Assembly: GCA_030674185.1 (NCBI GenBank)
Contig: CM060312.1
Coordinates: 35,381,862-35,445,861 of the forward strand
Length of the DNA stretch: 64,000 nucleotides
Origin: Monoplex corrugatus
Taxonomy: Eukaryota; Mollusca; Gastropoda; Littorinimorpha; Ranellidae
Direction of reading: 5' to 3'
Under the pieces are notes generated by a model. That model was given only the letters and a program-made list of their open reading frames with translations. It ran no database searches and was not told the origin of the DNA. The first letter of the stretch is position 1, and each line of letters starts with the position of its first letter. Of this stretch, positions 35,045-64,000 are shown piece by piece. The position numbers and the translations under genes are program-made.

Positions 35045-37993
35045 TTAAATGTTGCTGTTGTAAACAAAACCAGACTTGATTTTGTCAGCCTGTCTTCTTG
35101 GGGACTCAATGTTTTTGTGAGTTGTTGCATATGTGTCGTAGCAGGGCAGGATTAGATCTTGAAAGAGTTTTATTTTATTTTATTTATTTATTTATTTATT
35201 TATTTATGTTAAAACCTTAACATGGTTTGACATGGTGCATATAAAATCGAAGTTGTATGAAAAATAGAGGAAAAAATTTGCTAACAGTAGATGATTTCAC
35301 TTTAGCACAGAGGCTCCAAATCTACGTAAAATTAAAGCTATCTCCATGCCACATTTCAAGGCCTTCGCTTGAAAAATAAAATATAATATAGAAACATTCA
35401 GAAATGTGGGATTTTTTAAAAAGTAATTGGTTTGTGGAAAAATAGGACTTGATCTTGAATGCCATCTTGCAATTCCGTGACCACCAGTTTGGAAGGGAAA
35501 TCTTTTATCTCTCAGCCTGTTCCTGACCTCTGCCAAGCCTCCTGTCCGTCCTGTACTCCTTGGTAGACATCTGGGCCTGTCTGTGCTGTCATTATGTGCA
35601 GGGCAACCTTGTCCATAGAAAGGTGTCAGACATTGAGAGAACAACTGCTATAGTTATTTGTTTCAACTATAGTCTTGCTATGATGCTTTGTCTTTGAGCA
35701 GAATTTTCAGTTATGATTATTTATGTTCTTTTTATCTTATCATTCTGAGTGTAGCCTTCAGACATTTTTAGAGAAGTTCAGTTTTTGCTAAGTCGTTAAA
35801 AATTGGTCTGGTCTTCTCCATAACTGCCTCTGGCAAATTGTTGCCGGCGTAGTTCCTGCAGCCTCAGCTTTCTCATAGTCAAATCAATCCACAAAGCTGA
35901 AGTTATAAGTTGTCTGGTGATAGTTTGTGGAAGAAGATTGCCCACATTGCAGTTCTCATGCTCTTTGAAATGCTACTAGTATTTTGTGGAAGAAGATTTC
36001 CCACCTTGTAGTTCTCATGCCAGTATTTGCTCTGATAGCATTGCTGCAATAAACTGAATTTGGTTGATTTGCACATATGCTGCCTGCCCTTCCTACCAGT
36101 TGTTTTCCGATCAGCCAGTGTTTCATCTTTTGCGTTTTCTCCAGGTCGTGGAACCTCTTGCCTTAGCATATTTGGACATGACTGACACATTCAATTTTCT
36201 TGATGTCAGTATCACCTTATGTTATGGCCTTGCCTTGGAGCTGTTTGTGTCATGATCACCAGTGAAATTGATTTACCTCAAGTTGTGCAATTCAGCTGAA
36301 TAAAAAACACCTGCTGTACAATCTTTCCTTCCATGCCCCCTGATGTTTCCCTATGGTTTATTACACTTCTTCTCTCTGTGGCCCCTGATGTGGCCCCATG
36401 GTTCATTGTACAGAAATATATGTATTTCTCAGCTTGGAGTGCTTCCCAGAGTTGGTATTTCTCACTCACTGGATCTTCTTGCCTGTCCCAATTTTCAGAA
36501 AATTTTCACAAATATGTTCTGATCTTTTTGTTTTTCTGGTTGAAATTGACACAGTTTACTTTTAGTTCCGGTGTCAAGCATTTTCCCTGATTCCAACCGT
36601 ACTGCTGTAGACACATTGACATTGGATGAGTGACCATGGGTCATGTTTTTACTGTCAGATGATACATCAGTGTTACAAAGTATATCTCTGTTATTCTCCA
36701 CAGTATCAAGTTTCCGTGGTACTTGTAAAATCTTTCTGTACCCTACATGCTTCTTTTTTGGATAGTACATGCACACACACGCACACCCAGACACGCACGC
36801 ACACACACACTGTACACACATATACTGTACACACATATAGACATAATAATACTAATAATGATATTCATAAAGTGATAAATCTTGATGTAGAAATCAAATC
36901 AAAGCACACTCTCTTGTCATTCACTTAAAGCATTCACTTGCTGTAACAAAAAAACCTAAAGGTACAGTGCACATGCATCAGGAATGGGAAAGACAGGAAA
37001 GCTTTCGGGATGGGGGGTGTAGTGAAAAGGGAAATCAGTGCTGGTATATGAAAATAAGCTGAACTTTAAGAAAGAAAAAGTTCATATTTGTCAAAGTGAG
37101 TCAGTGTATTTGTTGAAGAGGAAGATTGTTCCTTTTCTATGGACCAGACACAAAACCAGTTACAGCTGATTGTGGAACATTTGTATTGAGAAATTTGAAG
37201 ACAAATGGAATCTGAAGCAGAACGGAGAGGTCAGGCAAGGGTGTGGATGTAGTCACAGAGATAAATAAGTGCAAAACCTTTAACATATTTGTAGCTGTGC
37301 ATATTGATTTGGTATGAACTTCTTAGCGTAACAGGCAAGCAATTGAGGGTCTGAAGCAAGGAGTGATACACATACACACACTTCAGTGCATGCTTCATAT
37401 ATACATTCACACATACCACACATAAAACATGCACATGCATGATTGCATAAAATACGCATGTGATACATACATACCCCCCCCCCCCCCCACACACACACAC
37501 ACAACAAGTGATGCATGTATACAGACCCCTAGTCCTTCCTCACCCCTCACTCCCCATTCACACACTCGCTCATTCACATGCACTGATGCTAGTTAAGCTT
37601 ACAGATTAAAACAAATGCAGGCACTGAAAGTGGTCCCATTTTTCTTAAAGGCTTGAGAAAGCGGAAGACTTGGCCTTTTTAATTCATTATTATCATTATT
37701 TTTTTAATGCTTTAAGAAGAGCTTCCTGTAATGAGATCCATATTCACCAGCCTGTCAGTGTAACTGCCACAAGCCTGTGCTCAGATTCGATAGAGAACTG
37801 TGGAAATTCTCAGCTTTTGGTGTATGTAGGCTATGTGTGCATACACATATATGTACATACACTCGCACACATGCACATAGAGAACTATGAAAATTACGAT
37901 GTCCACATCCAGCACTCAGTGTGCTTATATTCACACATGAATGTACTCAACAGGCACGCACGCGCACGCACGCACGCACACACGCCCCACCAC

Positions 37994-38070
<77 letters not shown>

Positions 38071-38276
38071 ATTTACCAATGAAAATTGGAAAACCATATG
38101 TGTAAAACAAATTCCGAGCACTTTGTACCTCACCCCCCTCCTCCCTAGTTTTGTGCAGAGGGCTTCAGAAAGGTGGGGGGGGGGGGGGGGAGGTTTGCAG
38201 AAGAAATAGTCTTCAGTTTTGCACTACTGTGAGCCATGGGATTTTGCTTGTCAACATAAACCCTTTCACAGATGAG
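34376..38276. other. No gene recognised
   Basis: Contains a (TG)n array (34970-35040), TTTA repeats (35165-35207), a 56-bp diverged tandem pair (about 35925-36020), and CA/C-tract arrays (36770-36830, 37370-37503, 37970-38068). Open frames such as 35903-36190 (minus) and 36064-36255 have no known motif. Confidence 0.5.
37975..38068. repeat. (CA)n microsatellite
   Basis: CACGCACGCA-type start, then a pure CA run 38004-38068. Confidence 0.95.
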
Positions 38277-38600
38277 CAAGACGGCCAAGTTGGTTAGGTC
38301 CTTGGATTTCCAGTCAGATCTGAGTTTGACCATGCCCTGGTAGTACCTTGTGGGTAAAGGCTAAACATTTTTCCAGTATCCTCCTTGGTCAGCATACCAG
38401 TACACAGACTTCAGTATTTTTTAACCACCTTCACATGTGTACTCATGCAGAATGTTAAATGTGCATTTCAAAGATTCTGTAAACCATGACACACAATGTA
38501 CAGTGGTTTCTGAAAGTATGAAAGTATTTAGCATACTCACTTCATCTCCCAAAATGGAGAATGATTACCCACTGAAGATAAAGTATACTGACTGCATGGG
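38277..38600 (+). repeat. Old tRNA-derived SINE (molluscan type), degenerate
   Basis: The tRNA-like head 38281-38330 has an A-box-like GCCAAGTTGGTTAGGT and a B-box-like GAGTTTGACC. The body follows the layout I recall for common mollusc SINEs: 'TGTGGGTAAAGG', 'TTTTTCC', 'GTCAGCATACC', 'CATGTGTACTCATGCAGAA', 'CAAAGATTCTGTAAACCATG', 'AAAATGGAGAATG'. Heavily mutated; no clear target-site duplication. Confidence 0.55.
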
Positions 38601-39783
38601 ACATCGTGAATGTAGAACAAAGTGCATGTGTATGCATCCAAGATAACATTGTTCAGAATGCAGAAGAAACCACCCTTTCACTCCACCACCTTCTGGGTAG
38701 GGCAAGGGAGTAAAGGTGTTGGAAGCTGGTGGATATGGCTAGGGGGTGAAAGGGTTAATGAAACATATGTTGTATTGGCACAGAAGCACCATCTGTTGCT
38801 GCTGATGAACTCAGGGATACATAGTCACAGGAGGCACATGACTGCTTCACACTCATAAGTTATGGGTCCTCTTACACAAAGCTTGCAAGTTGTGCCTGAT
38901 TGATTATTGTTGAAACAGTAGGGCGAAGCTTTGTTTGGGAGAAAACGGGAAGGATAGGGCAGAATTGTGATAGAAGATGGATAATCTGTGCTTGTTTAAT
39001 GGCATGCTTTTGAATGTTTGGGACAAAGTCAAAGGTGAAAAGAAAAAACATTGCAGCAGAAATTGGATCATATAATTTGAAGTTTGGGGTCTGTAAAGCT
39101 GTAGTGTTCAGTAGTGACTGATAACAAGAAATGGATAATAACATTAGAGAGAAGGGGGGGAGGGGGGGAGGAGGGAAGGCAGCATAGCAACAGAAATTGA
39201 ATAGTATATATTTGCATCAGATTTCATGCATTCTGATCTTTCATATAGTTGAATGTTTGTTTGGGATTTTTCGGGGATGGAGGTGGAGGTAGATGCAGCA
39301 TGGCAACAATGAATGGATAATTTGTGTGAAACTTGAACTTGAGTCAGCTGAGCTTTTAGTAGAAGAAATGAGAAAGAGTGGGAGGGGGGACTGGTTATGT
39401 GTGTGTTTGAAATTTGACAGTTTGAATCTTATGACACTGTTGAGTAATAACGATCATATATGTACTGTGTTCCAGATTCCAAGGTACAAAACTGTCACAA
39501 AATGTCAGGAGATTGGAGGCACACCCACAAAGATGACCCAGCTTAGCAGAGCCATCAGTGTTGACAAATCATTGATTTAGTGCCGTCTGTGTGCAATAAT
39601 TGTGCCTGCTAGTGGAAATCTATTTAAGTGTGGGGGGCTCCAGGAGAAAAGAAGGGGGGAAGTGGAGAAAACGTACAGAGTTAATGTAAACATGGACAAA
39701 AGTAATGATGTAGAAAGTGCCTGATGGCGCATGCTTTTTTGAGTTTAGGGCCAGAGTGTGGTGGAGGCCCTGCATGAAGGTTG
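38601..39783. other. Upstream of the F-box gene; no firm gene
   Basis: Holds a small CCCTTTCAC palindrome (38670-38758). It also has a possible exon at 39476-39580: acceptor-like TGTGTTCCAG, then a 34-codon open stretch (IPRYKTVTKCQEIGGTPTKM...) to a stop. The exon is unsupported by homology. The promoter of the downstream gene is probably here, but no element is identifiable. Confidence 0.4.
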
Positions 39784-62832
<23,049 letters not shown>

Positions 62833-62944
62833 GTGAGCATCCTATGCTTGTATTGTGCTTGTTTTTGTGAGCATGGTATTGTGTTATGTGATGTTATATT
62901 GGGGTGTAGGGGGCTTGGGATATGGTAACAGACACATTTCCTTG

Positions 62945-63560
62945 AGGATTATTGAGTCTCTTATATTGGGTGGAAGGAGAGGAGAGGAGTACCAGTAAAT
63001 GGATGGTCTTAAAAGTGGTGGGTTAAAGGGAGTTGAGTTCAGTTTGGTATGAATATTAAGAATCTTGGTGGAGAAAAATGTGGAAAAGGCAGAGGGGAGA
63101 TCATCTGGACCGATATTTGGTGGCAGGGGACATGATTTCCCTGGGCCAATTAAGCTAAACATGGTGGAGAACAGAATTTTGGTGTTTTTGGCTTTTTGGT
63201 GTTTTTGTGTGCAAAAGTCAGTTTTCACTTTAGAGGGCAATTTAGTAATCTTATTGCACATAGACTGATAAATCTGACGGTTCACAAACACTTGGCCTTC
63301 CAACATTCCTGCTTTGTTTTGTGTAATTGAGGTGTATACCAAGGCACATATGGACAACCAGGCAGAACACTGGTGCAAGGAGGGGCATGTTTGTCAAGCA
63401 AACGGCAGAGAATTGAAGTGTACAAAATGGCAAACTCAATGGAATCACTGACTGGAGAGAAAAGTTCAGTTGCCATAGAAGTGAAAGTGTTACACAACTG
63501 TTCAGCATGGAACTTTCACTTGAAATAGCCAAGGCTATGTAAGCTGCTAATGACCACAGA
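62945..63560 (-). pseudogene. L2/CR1-like LINE: linker between endonuclease and RT, antisense in the intron
   Basis: Minus strand: 'LLDKHAPPCTSVLPGCPYVP' then 'WYTPQLHKTKQECWKAKCL' (63420-63290), a frame shift, 'NRQIYQSMCNKITKLPSKVK' (63270) and 'SPLPPNIGPDDLPSAFSTFF'-like (about 63130-63080) ending in 'HTKLNSTPF'. This is the stretch just upstream of the RT in this LINE clade, the part missing from the copy at 28245. Confidence 0.75.
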
Positions 63561-64000
63561 GCTAGAAAGGAAAACAATCCCCATTCTATTCGGGCTCATT
63601 GGCAATCACAGTGTCAAAGTGGACACGTGGCGTAAAGAAAGGAAAAAGTGCAAAGTCTCTTTCACTCTCATCTGACTTCGCTTAACACGCGACCAATTGG
63701 CCTCAGTCAACAGGAGATGCGATAACATGTGGTGCCGCGTTCTCTGTACATCTTTTAGCTGAAGAGGCTTTACATAGAACGGCACACTTCACGCTCACAA
63801 AAGTGACGCACAGTAGGCCGCAATTTTCTGCCAGCAAACACCATAGAATAATAATCAAATGCAAAGTACAGTCCACCTTGAAAGTGACAGAAAAATGTAA
63901 AACCTATTTGATAGGCAGACAAGTGCGTTAACAAATTCTGATTACAGTTTGCTGTGAACATGCGCAGATGCTAAATAAATACACAATTATACATATCTAT
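63561..64000. other. Intron beyond exon 6; no feature recognised
   Basis: Unique-looking sequence; the next WD40 exon is not within the window. Confidence 0.5.

Overview
This is a window of animal nuclear DNA, not bacterial: genes are split by GT-AG introns, microsatellites (CA/TG, CT, TA, ATT) are very dense, and decayed non-LTR retrotransposons, DNA transposons and SINE-like repeats fill most of the space. A Penelope-like element with a GIY-YIG endonuclease, CR1/L2-like LINEs ending in (ATT)n, RTE-like LINEs, an old tRNA-derived SINE of the kind I recall from mollusc genomes, and a DIRS-like fragment together suggest a marine invertebrate, most likely a mollusc (gastropod or bivalve). The species is not established.

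Two host genes are supported. (1) Positions 959-4395, minus strand: three exons of LAMTOR5 (HBXIP), the Ragulator subunit that helps anchor Rag GTPases/mTORC1 at the lysosome. Splice phases match and the start codon is inside; the last exon lies off the left edge or was missed. (2) Positions 39784 to at least 62832, plus strand: the first half of an F-box/WD40 SCF ubiquitin-ligase receptor. A long disordered N-terminal exon is followed by F-box exons, a linker exon and the first WD40 blades; the remaining blades lie beyond the right edge. Two coding exons each carry an apparent one-base indel, so this copy reads as broken unless the assembly is at fault.

Layout. 0-5 kb: LINE tail, LAMTOR5, a 514-bp TIR element (4665-5178). 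5.7-12.4 kb: RTE-like LINE, Penelope-like remnant with a 33-bp satellite, compound tetra/pentanucleotide satellite, second decayed LINE. 12-23 kb: mostly gene-free, with diverged tandem duplications and CA/TG arrays. 23.4-26.4 kb: intact Tc1-like transposase, then a piggyBac-like element nested in a dispersed repeat. 28-34.4 kb: two CR1/L2-like LINE copies and a perfect 137-bp inverted repeat. 38-64 kb: the F-box/WD40 gene, its introns holding a 2.56-kb TIR element, RTE-like LINEs, DIRS-like and L2-like fragments and many tandem repeats.

The most novel structures are a dispersed SINE-like family (called R1 here; six copies in the window, one with an 11-bp target-site duplication inside a LINE endonuclease, one split by a piggyBac element at its TTAA), the perfect 137-bp inverted repeat, and the 2.56-kb TIR element with repeated GTTTCAYYCGTGACA-type motifs. 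I found no sign of a new defence or metabolic system.
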